In this document: piece by piece, positions 17,613 to 27,263 of the stretch
How the letters are laid out: each line of letters starts with the position of its first letter
Numbering within the stretch: position 1 is the first letter of the stretch
Assembly (NCBI RefSeq): GCF_002531755.2
Contig: NZ_CP034998.1
Coordinates: 930,001 to 994,000, forward strand
DNA: 64,000 bases
Origin: Rhizobium acidisoli
Lineage (GTDB): Bacteria; Pseudomonadota; Alphaproteobacteria; Rhizobiales; Rhizobiaceae
Direction: 5' to 3'
Made by a program: the position numbers and the translations under genes
Notes under the pieces: generated by a model
What the model saw: only the letters and a program-made list of their open reading frames with translations
Told to the model about the DNA's origin: nothing
Database searches by the model: none

Positions 17613-19799
17613 CTATTCCGCACTCGCCACCTTCGCGGGCGCCAGCGGGGCGGCATTTTTCAGCTTTGCGCCGAGGGCTTTGAGGATATTCGTCGATTGC
17701 ACCGAGAGCATGCGCGGCCGGATGAGCTGCGGCAATCCGTCCTGGGGTTTGGCTGCGACGGTCTTGGCGAGGTCCTTTTCCGAGGGCAGGGGATTCTCGA
17801 TGCCGGGAATGGCGCGCAGCGTCACACCCTGATGGGCATAGTCCATAGCGCGTTTGAAGGTCATCGCCGGCAGCGAGCCGCCGGTCATGTTGTTGGTCGA
17901 GGTATAGTCGTCATTGCCGAACCAGACGGCGCAAGTGTAGTTGCCGGTGAAGCCGACGAACCAGGCATCGCGATAGGCCTGCGTCGTGCCGGTCTTGCCG
18001 GCCGTGACGATACCGTTGTCGAGTGCCGCCTTGCGCGCCGTGCCGACATAGGGAACGCGCGACAGCATCTGGTTCATATAGGCGTCGGCCTGTTCGGACA
18101 GCACGCGTTTGGCCGCCGGCTCGTCGCGGTCGAAATCATAGAGCACGTCGCCGTCATAATCGAGAACCTGGGTGATGCCGTGGCGGCGTGACTGGTAGCC
18201 GCCGGCCGGGAAGGTGGCATAGGCCGTCGCCTGATCGAGCACCGTCACCTCGGATGTACCGATCGGGATGGTGACGTCGTCGCGGATCGGCGTTTCGACG
18301 CCGAGGTTCTTCGCCATGGCCCGGATCGGCTGGATGCCGAGCTTCTCTTTGGCGAGCCGCACCGGCACCGTGTTGATCGATTGGGCGATCGCCGTCTCAA
18401 GGGTTATGCGGCCGGCATAATGGTTCGCATAATTGTGCGGGCTCCAGTTGCCCCAGGAGATCGGTGCGTCGACGATCGTTGTCTGCGGCGTCATCCCGCT
18501 CTCCATGGCCACCGAATAGGTATAGACCTTGAAGGAGGAGCCCGGCTGGCGCAGCGCCCTGGTGGCGCGGTTGAACTGGCTTTCGCCGTAGTCCCGCCCA
18601 CCGACCATGGCGCGCACCGCGCCGCCGTTCTCGATCATCACCATGGCGCCCTGCTTGGCGTGATAGGCTTCGCCATATTCGCGCAGCGACGTTTCGACCG
18701 ATTCCTCGGCCGCCTGCTGGATACCCATGTCGATCGTCGTGCGCACGATCAGTGAATGCTGGTGGAAGCGCGGCGAAAGCCGCTGCACCTCGTCGAAAGC
18801 CCAATCGAGGAAGAAGTCGGGCGATTCCACCTCGTTGCGGTCGACGACGGTTGCCGGATTGCGCCGGGCGGCGATCACCTGTCCCTCGGTCATCAGCCCG
18901 CTCTGCACGAGATTGGTCAGTACCTCGTTGGCGCGAGCACGTGCCGCCGGCAGGTTGACATGCGGCGCATATTTCGCCGGCGCCTTGAACAGGCCGGCCA
19001 GCATGGCGGATTCGGCCAGGTTCACATCGGTGATGTTCTTGCCGAAATAGAACTGCGCCGCCGCGGCTGCGCCAAACGTGCCGCCGCCCATATAGGCGCG
19101 GTCGAGATAGGTGGAGAGGATTTCCTTCTTCGAAAGGTTCGACTCCAGCCACAAGGCGAGGAACGCTTCGGTGATCTTGCGGTCGATCGAGCGCTCGTTG
19201 GACAGGAACAGGTTCTTGGCGAGCTGCTGGGTCAGCGTCGAGCCGCCCTGCACGACTTCACCGGCCTGGGCGTTGGTGACCATGGCGCGGAAGAGGCCGA
19301 TCACGTCGATGCCGAAATGGTCGAAGAAGCGCCGGTCTTCGGTGGCCAGCACCGACTTGATCAGGGAATCCGGCAGCTCGTCGATCGGCACGGAGTTCTG
19401 GTGGATGACGCCGCGATGGCCGATCACGTTGCCGTAGCGATCGGTGAAGGTGACGGCGAAATCGCCGCGGTTGCGCCAGTCCTCCTTGGTCGCCTCGAAG
19501 GCCGGCTGGGCAAGCAGCAGCATCAGCACCGAGCCGGCCGCCCCGAGCGTCAGCCCTTCGCCGGCCAGTTCGAAAACCATGCGCTTCCAGCCGCGCACGC
19601 GGAAGCGGCGGAAGAAGATGGTGATGTCTTCCCAGATCTCGGCGGCGCGGAAACCGGCGTTCCAGACGGTCGAATCGATCCATGAATCGATGCGCAGCAG
19701 GATGTGGCGGCTTTTCGCCGGCCGCTTGTCCGCCGCGTTACTCGCCGTTTCTTTGAGGCCCGCTTCGGGACCTCTTTCGGGGTTGTCCGGATCCTGCAC
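17613..19799 (-). CDS. Class A penicillin-binding protein (PBP1A type)
   Basis: A 728-residue bifunctional peptidoglycan synthase. A Lys/Arg-rich cytoplasmic tail precedes one membrane helix (about 84-98). The GT51 glycosyltransferase follows, with catalytic Glu154 in ATEDRRFFDHFGID, QGGSTLTQQLAKN and RKITEAFLALWLE. The transpeptidase has all three motifs: SSFK (Ser421, Lys424), SIN (474-476) and KTGTT (602-606). It polymerises lipid II and cross-links peptides in the periplasm. The start is a GTG; TGA closes the frame 33 bases upstream, so no longer form is possible, and the ribosome site is weak. Which paralogue (mrcA or pbpC type) cannot be settled here. Confidence 0.94.
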   Translation of the reverse strand: MQDPDNPERGPEAGLKETASNAADKRPAKSRHILLRIDSWIDSTVWNAGFRAAEIWEDITIFFRRFRVRGWKRMVFELAGEGLTLGAAGSVLMLLLAQPAFEATKEDWRNRGDFAVTFTDRYGNVIGHRGVIHQNSVPIDELPDSLIKSVLATEDRRFFDHFGIDVIGLFRAMVTNAQAGEVVQGGSTLTQQLAKNLFLSNERSIDRKITEAFLALWLESNLSKKEILSTYLDRAYMGGGTFGAAAAAQFYFGKNITDVNLAESAMLAGLFKAPAKYAPHVNLPAARARANEVLTNLVQSGLMTEGQVIAARRNPATVVDRNEVESPDFFLDWAFDEVQRLSPRFHQHSLIVRTTIDMGIQQAAEESVETSLREYGEAYHAKQGAMVMIENGGAVRAMVGGRDYGESQFNRATRALRQPGSSFKVYTYSVAMESGMTPQTTIVDAPISWGNWSPHNYANHYAGRITLETAIAQSINTVPVRLAKEKLGIQPIRAMAKNLGVETPIRDDVTIPIGTSEVTVLDQATAYATFPAGGYQSRRHGITQVLDYDGDVLYDFDRDEPAAKRVLSEQADAYMNQMLSRVPYVGTARKAALDNGIVTAGKTGTTQAYRDAWFVGFTGNYTCAVWFGNDDYTSTNNMTGGSLPAMTFKRAMDYAHQGVTLRAIPGIENPLPSEKDLAKTVAAKPQDGLPQLIRPRMLSVQSTNILKALGAKLKNAAPLAPAKVASAE

Positions 19800-19994
19800 G
19801 TCCTGTATTCCCGCCTGATCGCGTTTCGCTCATCTCCGGCCCTCGGAAAGCGGCGAAAGCGCGAGGCCGCCATATGGCCGCAAAGCTCTCCGATACCAGG
19901 AGCATGCTGAAGAATTGATTGATTTTGCGGCTGATAACAAGAGAGATAGATGGCGGTCACGTCAATTTGCGGGCCGCTGTTGCAAGAAACGACG

Positions 19995-20483
19995 ATGAAC
20001 GATCTGCCCTTCTGGAAGCGCAAGACGCTTGCCGAAATGACTGTCGCCGAGTGGGAAAGCCTCTGCGACGGCTGCGGTCTCTGTTGCCTCAACAAGATCG
20101 AGGAATGGGATAGCGGCGATATCTATTTCACCTCGGTCAGCTGCAAGCTGCTCGACGGCGAAAGCTGTCGCTGCTCCAGCTATGAGAGCCGCTGGGATTT
20201 CGTTCCCGATTGCGTGCAGCTGACCAAGGAGAACGTGCCCGATATCGCCTGGCTGCCGCCCACCTGCGGCTACCGGCTGGTCAATGAAGGCCGTGATCTC
20301 TACTGGTGGCATCCGCTGATCTCCGGCGATCCGGAAACCGTTCATGCCGCCGGCATTTCCGCGCGCGGCCGCACGATCAACGAAAACGAGATCGATATCG
20401 ACGATCTCGAAGACTACGTTGTCGACTGGCCGCTGACCGTGGGTGAAGAAAAGGACGAGGAAGAGGAAGAGGAAGAGGCGTAA
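19995..20483 (+). CDS. UPF0260 family cysteine-cluster protein (YcgN type)
   Basis: A 162-residue cytoplasmic protein of the UPF0260/YcgN family. The cysteine cluster [19 protein letters not shown] lies near residues 24-42, with further Cys in [10 protein letters not shown] and PTCGYRL, fitting a metal-binding (zinc or iron) site. The [14 protein letters not shown] motif is also typical of the family. The tail is a run of acidic residues. The ATG at 19995 was chosen because homologues begin FW.R.tL; an earlier in-frame start at 19950 adds a non-conserved 15 residues. Function unknown. Confidence 0.86.
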   Translation: MNDLPFWKRKTLAEMTVAEWESLCDGCGLCCLNKIEEWDSGDIYFTSVSCKLLDGESCRCSSYESRWDFVPDCVQLTKENVPDIAWLPPTCGYRLVNEGRDLYWWHPLISGDPETVHAAGISARGRTINENEIDIDDLEDYVVDWPLTVGEEKDEEEEEEEA

Positions 20484-20488
20484 GCGGC

Positions 20489-21049
20489 TCAGCTCTTTAC
20501 CGCTGCGAGGAAGCGGCGCAGTTCCATCTCCACATATTTATCCACCGGCCCTTCAGCGCCAAAGCCCCACCAGGTGAGCGAGCCCTGCCATTGCGACAGC
20601 ATCAGCCGGGCGATGGTCTCCGGCGCGCTTGCCGATCCGAAACAGCGTGCGATCGCCGCCGTCAGCGCCGTTCCCCAGACCGCCCCCCGGGCGCGCAGCA
20701 CTGGATCGCGGAAGTCCTCGCGCAGCACCAGCAGTCCCTCGCCATAGGCGGCGGCATTGTCGCCGTGATCCTGCGACAGTCCGACGAGCAGCGCGACGGC
20801 GCCGTCCGGTGTGTTCGCCACGCTGCCGGTAAGCCTTGCCGTTTCCGCATCCAGCCTGTCCCAGGCGTATAGCAGTGCCGCGCGCAGCATCGCCGCCTTC
20901 GTTGTAAAACGCTGCACCAGCGTCGAGCCGGAAAGGCCGCTGACTTTGGCCACCGCCGCAAAGGTCGCCGCATCCGGCCCCTCGGCATGGATCAGCGCCA
21001 ACACCATGGCGAGGAGCTGTTCATCGGAAAGCGTGCGGCGGCGTGGCAT
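20489..21049 (-). CDS. TetR/AcrR family regulator
   Basis: A 186-residue regulator. The helix-turn-helix lies near residues 20-50 (TFAAVAKVSGLSGSTLVQRFTTKAAMLRAAL), in which the usual TetR YYHF is replaced by VQRF. The C-terminal ligand domain is helical, with LMLSQWQGSLTWWGF near the end. It is transcribed away from the SDR gene at 21139, and a perfect palindrome lies between them, so it probably represses itself and the reductase. Its ligand is unknown. Confidence 0.88.
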   Translation of the reverse strand: MPRRRTLSDEQLLAMVLALIHAEGPDAATFAAVAKVSGLSGSTLVQRFTTKAAMLRAALLYAWDRLDAETARLTGSVANTPDGAVALLVGLSQDHGDNAAAYGEGLLVLREDFRDPVLRARGAVWGTALTAAIARCFGSASAPETIARLMLSQWQGSLTWWGFGAEGPVDKYVEMELRRFLAAVKS

Positions 21050-21079
21050 GAAATTCCCCTTGCATCTGCCTTATTTATG

Positions 21080-21093
21080 AACGAACGTTCGTT
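21080..21093. promoter_or_regulatory. Palindromic operator between tetR-type and SDR genes
   Basis: AACGAACGTTCGTT is a perfect 14-base palindrome midway in the 89-base divergent region. Its ACGAACGTTCGT core resembles many TetR-family operators. It is the obvious candidate binding site for the regulator encoded at 20489. Confidence 0.8.
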
Positions 21094-21138
21094 TATATAC
21101 AATGGGGATTTTTCATTTCTAGCTTGGAGGATGAAGAA

Positions 21139-22053
21139 GTGACAACGGACTTGCGGGAGAAAGTGGCTTTGGTCGCCGGTGCAACGCGCGGCGCCGGCCG
21201 CGGCATTGCAGTCGAACTCGGCGCTGCCGGCGCCACCGTCTATGTGACGGGGCGCACGACGCGCGCGCAGCAATCCGAATATGCCAGGCCGGAGACGATC
21301 GAGGAGACGGCCGAACGTGTTACGGCTGCGGGTGGCAGGGGTATCGCCGTGCGGGTCGACCATCTCGTCGAGGCTGAGGTCGAGGCGCTGGTCGCCCGCA
21401 TCCGGGCAGAGGCCGGCCGGCTCGATATTCTCGTCAACGACATCTGGGGCGGCGAGAAACTGTTCGAATGGGATAAGGCCGTCTGGGAACATTCGCTTGA
21501 GAAGGGTCTGCGCCTGTTGCGGCTCGGCATCGACACGCATCTGATCACCGCCCATTACGCGCTGCCGCTGATGATCGAGCGGCCGGGCGGGCTGCTGGTC
21601 GAGGTGACCGACGGCACGGCCGACTACAATGCCACCCATTATCGGCTCTCGCCCTTCTACGACCTCGTCAAAACCGGCGTCACCCGCATGGCCTGGGCGC
21701 ATGCGCAGGATCTGGCAAAACACGGCGCCATGGCGGTTGCGATCACGCCCGGCTGGCTGCGCTCCGAAATGATGCTAGATGCCTATGGTGTCAGCGAGGA
21801 GAATTGGCGCGAGGCGACCAAGGTGCAGCCGCATTTCGCCATTTCCGAAACGCCGCGCTTCGTCGGCCGCGCGGTGGCGGCGATTGCCGCCGATCCCGAC
21901 CGCGCCCGCTGGAACGGCCAGTCGCTGTCGAGCGGCGGACTGGCCAAGGTCTACGGCTTCGACGACATCGACGGTTCGCGGCCGGATTGCTGGCGCTACA
22001 TGGTGGAAGTGCAGGAGCCGGGCAAGCCGGCAGATGTAACGGGATACCGCTAA
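21139..22053 (+). CDS. Short-chain dehydrogenase/reductase
   Basis: A 304-residue SDR oxidoreductase. The nucleotide motif is GATRGAGRGIAVELG (residues about 14-28) and GRTTR after the second strand suggests NADP(H). The catalytic pair is YDLVK (YxxxK), followed by ITPGWLRSEMM. A C-terminal extension of about 60 residues (SSGGLAKVYGFDDIDGSRPD) marks a subgroup seen in rhizobia. The GTG at 21139 follows a TTGGAGGATG ribosome site; a TTG at 21124 would overlap that site. It is divergent from the TetR gene. The substrate cannot be inferred. Confidence 0.86.
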   Translation: MTTDLREKVALVAGATRGAGRGIAVELGAAGATVYVTGRTTRAQQSEYARPETIEETAERVTAAGGRGIAVRVDHLVEAEVEALVARIRAEAGRLDILVNDIWGGEKLFEWDKAVWEHSLEKGLRLLRLGIDTHLITAHYALPLMIERPGGLLVEVTDGTADYNATHYRLSPFYDLVKTGVTRMAWAHAQDLAKHGAMAVAITPGWLRSEMMLDAYGVSEENWREATKVQPHFAISETPRFVGRAVAAIAADPDRARWNGQSLSSGGLAKVYGFDDIDGSRPDCWRYMVEVQEPGKPADVTGYR

Positions 22054-22137
22054 TACCTGTCGCCCAGGGGCACATGCCCAAAACAAAGGACTAAGCGCGC
22101 CGCATCAATCGGATTTGCGGCGACGCGCTTTGAGGCC
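22053..22137 (+). repeat. Dispersed repeat, copy 3 (shorter, degenerate 5' part)
   Basis: It starts at the stop codon of the SDR gene. It retains CCTGTCGCCC, AAAACAAAG and the GCGCGCCGCATCAA / TTTGCGGCGACGCGC hairpin of the repeats at 9832 and 13447, but the left inverted pair is eroded. It lies between convergent genes and could act as a bidirectional terminator. Confidence 0.7.
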
Positions 22138-22142
22138 GCTGC

Positions 22143-23246
22143 TTACTGCGCGGCTGCGAGCCGCGCCGCATCGCGAAACGACACCAGCCGTTTCGTCTGT
22201 TCGTCCCACAACACCAGCTTGACGCAGCGCAGGCTTTCCATGAGCGTGATGCGGCCGAGGTCGGCAAGCTCAGGATGGTCTCGCAGCACCTCCGGCAGCC
22301 GGTAATAGGGCACCCGGCTCGACAGATGATGGACATGGTGGATGCCGATATTGCCGGTGATCCAGCGCAGCACCGGCGGCAGGTCGTAATGCGAGGCGCC
22401 GTGGAGGGCTGCATGCTGGAACTGCCAGTCCGGCTCCTTCGACCAGTGCGTTTCCTCGAACTGGTGCTGGACGTAAAACAGCCAGACACCGGCAGCGCCG
22501 GCCAGAAGCACGGTCGGCAGATGCACCAGCAGGAAGGGGACGATCCCGACGGCCCAGATCAGCAGTGCGGCGACCGCTGCGATGGCAAGATTGGTCGCCA
22601 TTGTGGAGACCCAGGGCAGGGCGCCGGAGCGCATCATGCCGAAGGGCAGGCGCTGCTTGAAGATGAACAGCCATGCCGGCCCGATCCCGAACATCACCGC
22701 CGGGTGCCGGTAGAGCCGGTAGCCGAGCCGGCCCCAGCGCGACAGCGCATTATATTCGGCAATCGTCAGCGTTTCGATGTCGCCGACGCCGCGTTCGTCC
22801 AGGTTCCCCGCCGAGGCGTGATGCTCGGCATGCGCCCGGCGCCAATAGTCGTACGGCGTCAGCGTCAGGATGCCGATCGTTCGTCCAACCCAGTCGTCGA
22901 CGCCGCGGCGTGCGAAAAACGAGCCATGGCCGCAATCGTGCTGGATCATGAACAGCCGCAACAGGAAGGCGGCGGCGGGAACGACGAGGATGAGGCCGGG
23001 CCAGAAGCTGTAGTGAACCGCGGCCCATGCGGCAGCCCAGAACAGCGCGAAGGGGACGACCGTGACGGCAAGCTCGAAAGCGCTGCGTCCGGCTCTCGGC
23101 TGACGATATCCGGCAAGGATCTTCAACCAGCGCTTCTCAGCCAAAATTGCATTGTGCCCCTCGGAGGACTCCGAGTTTGCGGCGGGTTCGCCCAAAGGGA
23201 CCACTTGGATTTCCTTGCTCTCGTTGCGGCGCGCGGATTCGATCAC
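22143..23246 (-). CDS. Membrane fatty acid desaturase
   Basis: A roughly 367-residue integral membrane desaturase with all three di-iron histidine boxes: HDCGHGS, HAEHHA and HHVHH. Hydrophobic segments flank them (FELAVTVVPFALFWAAAWAAVHY, then PGLILVVPAAAFLL). It belongs to the acyl-lipid/acyl-CoA desaturase superfamily that introduces double bonds into membrane fatty acids using O2. The box spacing resembles delta-12 (DesA-like) enzymes. The start is uncertain: a GTG at 23246 (VIESARRNESKEIQVV) is proposed, the frame stays open to 23396, and no strong ribosome site is visible. It follows the repeat at 22053 and converges on the SDR gene. Confidence 0.85.
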   Translation of the reverse strand: MIESARRNESKEIQVVPLGEPAANSESSEGHNAILAEKRWLKILAGYRQPRAGRSAFELAVTVVPFALFWAAAWAAVHYSFWPGLILVVPAAAFLLRLFMIQHDCGHGSFFARRGVDDWVGRTIGILTLTPYDYWRRAHAEHHASAGNLDERGVGDIETLTIAEYNALSRWGRLGYRLYRHPAVMFGIGPAWLFIFKQRLPFGMMRSGALPWVSTMATNLAIAAVAALLIWAVGIVPFLLVHLPTVLLAGAAGVWLFYVQHQFEETHWSKEPDWQFQHAALHGASHYDLPPVLRWITGNIGIHHVHHLSSRVPYYRLPEVLRDHPELADLGRITLMESLRCVKLVLWDEQTKRLVSFRDAARLAAAQ

Positions 23247-23532
23247 AGAATAGCGCCATGAAGGGCCGCGATACTCGAAAGGCCGAGTGCGATCACCACA
23301 GCCGAGCGAATGAGAAAGAGCGGATAGTCGAAACGGTACATTGTGTGAAGAGAGACCATGGCTGCAGCACTTCCTGTTTTTGTGGAAACATGTCAATGGG
23401 TGATAATGTCACGCCGGAGCGCAGCGCGGCCGACGGGACGCACAGTCGCCTTCAGTTCACGCATGATTTTATGCGCAAATCGATGCCGATTTGCGCTGTC
23501 TCTGCGAAGGGGCGGAGGCTCGATAAGATGTT

Positions 23533-23676
23533 TTATTTCTTTGGAGCACTGCCATGCGGGGCGGTCGTGGTCGCCGTCTTCATCTGGTTGGCGAACGTGC
23601 TTTCCACCTTCGCCGCCTGCTTGTCCTTCTTCGGCTTCCGGACCTCGCGATTGCTTCTTACCTGTCCTTTTGCCAT
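23533..23676 (-). CDS. Small basic Lys-rich protein, unknown function
   Basis: A 47-residue protein beginning MAKGQVRSNREVRKPKKDKQ with GGGGAGA eight bases before the ATG. It is highly basic in the first half and Thr/Ala-rich in the second (KTATTTAPHGSAPKK). The MAKGQxRSNREVRKPKKDK start is one I recall from several rhizobial genomes as a conserved small protein without assigned function. Its charge suggests nucleic-acid or ribosome association, which is inference. The frame continues upstream, but the ribosome site marks this start. Confidence 0.68.
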   Translation of the reverse strand: MAKGQVRSNREVRKPKKDKQAAKVESTFANQMKTATTTAPHGSAPKK

Positions 23677-24305
23677 GGATAAATCTCCCCTTTTGATCGA
23701 AAACTGAAAAGCCGTAGCCTGCGCGGTGTTCGCCCGTTTGTCGATCGCGACCGGAGATCGCAGGATCGTCATGAGGGCGACCCGACAACGCCGGGCCGCA
23801 GGAATTGAATGAAATGATGCCTGCTGAAACCGCATCGAAGTCTGGAGGCGGATGACCTGAGAGGTCACCAAAAGCCAAACCCGACGTTGAGGCGGGACGT
23901 CACCATGCTTTCGCGATCGGGAAAATGGCGGGCCGGATTCCGGTCACCGCAGATGCCGCATCGGCCAAATCAGCGAACCACTCTCTTACGATGAAATTGC
24001 GGTGCCATTAAGGCCATTGCCGCAAGAAAGCCATATTTCCACAAGCGGGACGCGTTGATGGGAAACAGGCGATCAGTGTGGTTCTTTGCATTTTCGCGTG
24101 GCCGGATGCCGACATGATGCCGCGCGCCAGGCAGCCGTCCGCTTCGAGGAGCGCCACCCGACACTCCCCAATCTCCACAAGATCCTTGGCATGCTGCCGT
24201 TGCTGGTAAGCGCCGATCCGCACGATATAACCGGCCGCTGCAACGCCGATACCGCAGGTTCAAGGTGATTGGGCTCCTTTGGCGCATCTAAAGACGCGCC
24301 GCGCG
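23677..24305. other. 629-base gene-free region
   Basis: No reliable gene was found. Open frames on both strands lack ribosome sites and conserved-looking sequence. The stretch 24282-24325 has GCGCC-rich inverted segments (GACGCGCCGCGCGTC) near the end of the following minus-strand gene and may act as its terminator. Confidence 0.45.
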
Positions 24306-24602
24306 TCAGCCGGCGGCGCGTTTTTCGCGGGGCAATCCCTGTATCGCATATCGGTTACAAACGGGCACGACCGGTTTCGGCGGGGCCTTCGGCTTGCCGA
24401 AATGGTATTCGAGCGCCCGTGAGAGCATGGCCGGCGAGGTGACGCCCTCCTGGAACAGCTTGATCAGCAGCACGGCCGCGACGTTGAACACCCGTTGGTC
24501 GTCGGTCGGAATTCTGGCATCGTAGCCGGCCTCGTCGAGCACGCCTTGAAGCATGTCGAGATCGGACGAGGTCAGATGCGGCTTTTCGGAAGTGGAAGAC
24601 AT
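24306..24602 (-). CDS. Small helical protein, paralogue of the gene at 15264
   Basis: A 98-residue protein with a very strong AAAGGAGGG site before the ATG at 24602. Residues 10-70 (LTSSDLDMLQGVLDEAGYD ... FNVAAVLLIKLFQEGVTS ... LSRALEYHFG) align with the 68-residue product at 15264. This one has an added C-terminal tail, PKAPPKPVVPVCNRYAIQGL with one Cys. Two such genes 9 kb apart with independent strong ribosome sites argue for a real family. The function is unknown. Confidence 0.75.
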   Translation of the reverse strand: MSSTSEKPHLTSSDLDMLQGVLDEAGYDARIPTDDQRVFNVAAVLLIKLFQEGVTSPAMLSRALEYHFGKPKAPPKPVVPVCNRYAIQGLPREKRAAG

Positions 24603-24777
24603 GGGCCCTCCTTTCGTCGGGGCGAGGGAATGAAAACCCTCAGTCGGCAGCGCCCGTACAATGGCTGCCGAAGGCGAGACCATGCTCCTTTCGCCGGGGC
24701 AAGGCAATGGGATTCTGTCGCTAATATTCGTTTTATCTTATGAAGCGCCCGCACCGGTCAGGATGCGGGCGCAACAG

Positions 24778-26178
24778 TCATTCCGCGGCCTGATAGGCCG
24801 GCGTCCGGGTGGTCGATGTCCGCGGACCGGCGGCGGCAAGCAGGGTGATCGCGACCGCAAGCAGCGCCACGAAGGCGATGCCGGCGACATAAGGGTCCCA
24901 GCCGAAATGCGGTGCCGCGCCGAACACTGCCGAGGCGGCTGCGAGCACGATGCCGCCGCCGATCTGGAAGGAGGCGAAGAGCAGTCCGGAAGCGAGCCCC
25001 GATTTGTCATCCTCGACGTCGGAAAGGGCCGCGACCTGCACCGAAGGGTAGGTCAGTGCATAACCGAGGCCAAGCGGGATCTGCGAGAACAGCACGAGCA
25101 GGATCGGGTCGACATGCCCGAGTGCGGTCACCCAGAAGATGTAGCTGAAGGCCTGCAGGCCGACACCTGCCGCCATCAGCCCGGTGGCGCCGCGGTTTTG
25201 TGCCAGCGTTGCAAAACGCGGCGCCAGGAACATCACGAAGACGCCGCCAAGCGCAAAGCAGAAGCCGGTGGTGAAAGCCGACCAGCCGAGGACGTTCTGG
25301 TAATAGAGCGTCGCCAAGAACTGGAAGCCGACATAGGCGCCCTGGAAGAGGGCGGCAATTGCATTGGCGTGCCTAAGTTTTGCCCGGCGGAACATGCCGA
25401 GCGGCACCATCGGATCGGCGTGACGCGCTTCGACCGCGAGGAAGAGCAGGATCAACGCCAGCGATGCCAGTAGCGAGCCCCAGGTCGCAAAAGCCTGCCA
25501 GCCGGCGGCCGCCGCATTGGTGATGCCGAAGACGAAGAGCAGCAGCCCGGGGGTAATCGTCAGCGGACCGGCCCAGTCGAAAGCAGGCCGCGGTCCTGTC
25601 CTTTTCGGGTCGGCCGGCAGCGCCAGGGGCGCAAGAAAGAGCGTCAGGATGGCGACCGGGGCACCCATGACCAGCGTTGCCCGCCAGCTGAAGATCGTCG
25701 CCGCACCGCCAAGCACCATGCCGAGCACGAAGCCGGTGGCGCCGGTGGAGGCGAAGACGCCGAGCGCTTTGGCCCGTGCCGATCCCTCGCCGAAGACGGA
25801 GAGCAGCAGCGCCAGCGCGGCAGGCGCAGTGAAGGCGGCGGCAATGCCCTTGATCAGTCGGGCGGCGATCAGCGTCGGGCCGCTGTCGACGAAGCCGCCG
25901 GCGATGCTGGCGGCGGCAAAAATCGCCAGCGACCAGAGGAAAACGCGGCGGTGCCCGAAGACGTCGGCCACCCGGCCGCCGAGCAGCAGAAAGCCGCCAT
26001 AGCCGAGCACATAAGCGCTGACGGCCCATTGCAGCGACGTCGCCTCCATGCCGAGTTCGGCCTGGATGGCGGGAAGCGCGACACCGATGGTGGAGACGTC
26101 CATGGCGTCGAGAAAATTGGCGGCGCAGAGCAGCAGCAATGCCAGCCCCGCTCCGCCTTTCGATTTGGAAAGTGTCAT
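24778..26178 (-). CDS. MFS transporter, drug:H+ antiporter type
   Basis: A 466-residue major facilitator protein with 12-14 hydrophobic segments. The N-half motifs are LLLLCAANFLDAMDVSTIGVALPAIQ (family motif D1), GYGGFLLLGGRVADVFGHRR (motif A, GGRxADxxGxRR) and STGATGFVLGMVLGG (motif C region). These fit DHA2-like multidrug exporters. The ATG at 26178 has AAGGAAC upstream. It is divergent from the LysR gene at 26298 (119 bases apart), which probably controls it. The substrate is unknown. Confidence 0.9.
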   Translation of the reverse strand: MTLSKSKGGAGLALLLLCAANFLDAMDVSTIGVALPAIQAELGMEATSLQWAVSAYVLGYGGFLLLGGRVADVFGHRRVFLWSLAIFAAASIAGGFVDSGPTLIAARLIKGIAAAFTAPAALALLLSVFGEGSARAKALGVFASTGATGFVLGMVLGGAATIFSWRATLVMGAPVAILTLFLAPLALPADPKRTGPRPAFDWAGPLTITPGLLLFVFGITNAAAAGWQAFATWGSLLASLALILLFLAVEARHADPMVPLGMFRRAKLRHANAIAALFQGAYVGFQFLATLYYQNVLGWSAFTTGFCFALGGVFVMFLAPRFATLAQNRGATGLMAAGVGLQAFSYIFWVTALGHVDPILLVLFSQIPLGLGYALTYPSVQVAALSDVEDDKSGLASGLLFASFQIGGGIVLAAASAVFGAAPHFGWDPYVAGIAFVALLAVAITLLAAAGPRTSTTRTPAYQAAE

Positions 26179-26297
26179 CGAAACGTTCCTTTTTGCTGCC
26201 GCCTCGTCGAGGGAGGTTGCGCGGACGGCAGGGAACGAAAAAATGTACATCTTCCTACCTCATTGCAAATTGATAGTAGCCATGCCAGGTATTACTC

Positions 26298-27263
26298 ATG
26301 ATGATGAATGATGCGACGCTTCGAAAAATCGACCTGAACCTTCTGCTCGCCTTTTCGGTGCTGATGCAGGAGCGCAATGTCAGCCGCGCCGCCGAGCGCT
26401 TGCTGCTCGGCCAGCCGGGCCTGTCGGCCGCGTTGCGACGGCTGCGCGAGACGCTTGATGACGAACTTTTCGTGCGGGTCGGTCGCGGCCTGCAGCCGAC
26501 GCCGCGCGCCCTTTCCATTGCCCCGGCAATCGAGGATGCGCTGTCGGGCATCGAACGCGCCATTCGCCCGCAGGCCGACTTCGATCCGGCAAGTTGGCAG
26601 GGCGAGTTCCGCATCGGCATGTGCGACAATCTCGAAACGGCCTTTTTCGGTCCGCTTGCCGCCCGCCTATTGCAGCTTTCACCCGGCGCCCGGCTGATCG
26701 GCATCGCTTCCGAAAAGCGCGATGCCGCGCGCCGGCTGGACGAGGGGGTCTTCGATTTCAGCGTTTCCGTGCATGACGAACCGGCCTCCTGGCACATCCG
26801 CGCGCCGCTGTTCAACCAGGCCTCGATCTGCATTTACGACGAGGCTCAACTCAAGCTGAAGGCGCCATTAAGCCTCGAGGATTTCGCCAATGTCGCTCAT
26901 GTCACCGTCTCGTTCGAGGGCAATGCTTCCACAAGCATCGACACTGCGCTGAGCCGCACCGGCCATGTCAGGCCTGTGGTAGCGACGGTGCCGCGCTTTT
27001 CCGCCCTGCCGACGGCGCTGCGGGCGATGCCGGCCATATCAGTCGTGCCGGAATCGATCGGCCGCTGCATGGCGCAATTGCACGGGCTGACGATTTGTGC
27101 GCCGCCGCTTTCGCTGCCGGCCGATCCGGTGACCATGCTCTATCGCCGCGTCGACCAGGCCGACGGCCGGGCGCGCTGGTTCCGCCGGCTGTTCCTCGAC
27201 GTCGCCGGCGAGGCGCTCGTCGCCTCCGGCTGCCGCGTCTCGATCTCGAGAGCTGCGGCGTAG
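26298..27263 (+). CDS. LysR family transcriptional regulator
   Basis: A 321-residue LysR regulator. The helix-turn-helix is residues about 20-45 (RNVSRAAERLLLGQPGLSAALRRLRETLDDELFVR) and resembles the NodD/SyrM-like branch, with KIDLNLLLAF in the N-terminus. The C-terminal effector domain is complete. It lies back-to-back with the MFS exporter, the usual layout for a LysR activating or repressing its neighbour. It is followed directly by a dispersed repeat element. Confidence 0.9.
   Translation: MMMNDATLRKIDLNLLLAFSVLMQERNVSRAAERLLLGQPGLSAALRRLRETLDDELFVRVGRGLQPTPRALSIAPAIEDALSGIERAIRPQADFDPASWQGEFRIGMCDNLETAFFGPLAARLLQLSPGARLIGIASEKRDAARRLDEGVFDFSVSVHDEPASWHIRAPLFNQASICIYDEAQLKLKAPLSLEDFANVAHVTVSFEGNASTSIDTALSRTGHVRPVVATVPRFSALPTALRAMPAISVVPESIGRCMAQLHGLTICAPPLSLPADPVTMLYRRVDQADGRARWFRRLFLDVAGEALVASGCRVSISRAAA

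Noticed and set aside
23677..24305. Possible small RNA or tRNA gene in the 629-base gap
   Set aside because: No cloverleaf, strong terminator or clear promoter could be read. Nothing supports a specific RNA gene.
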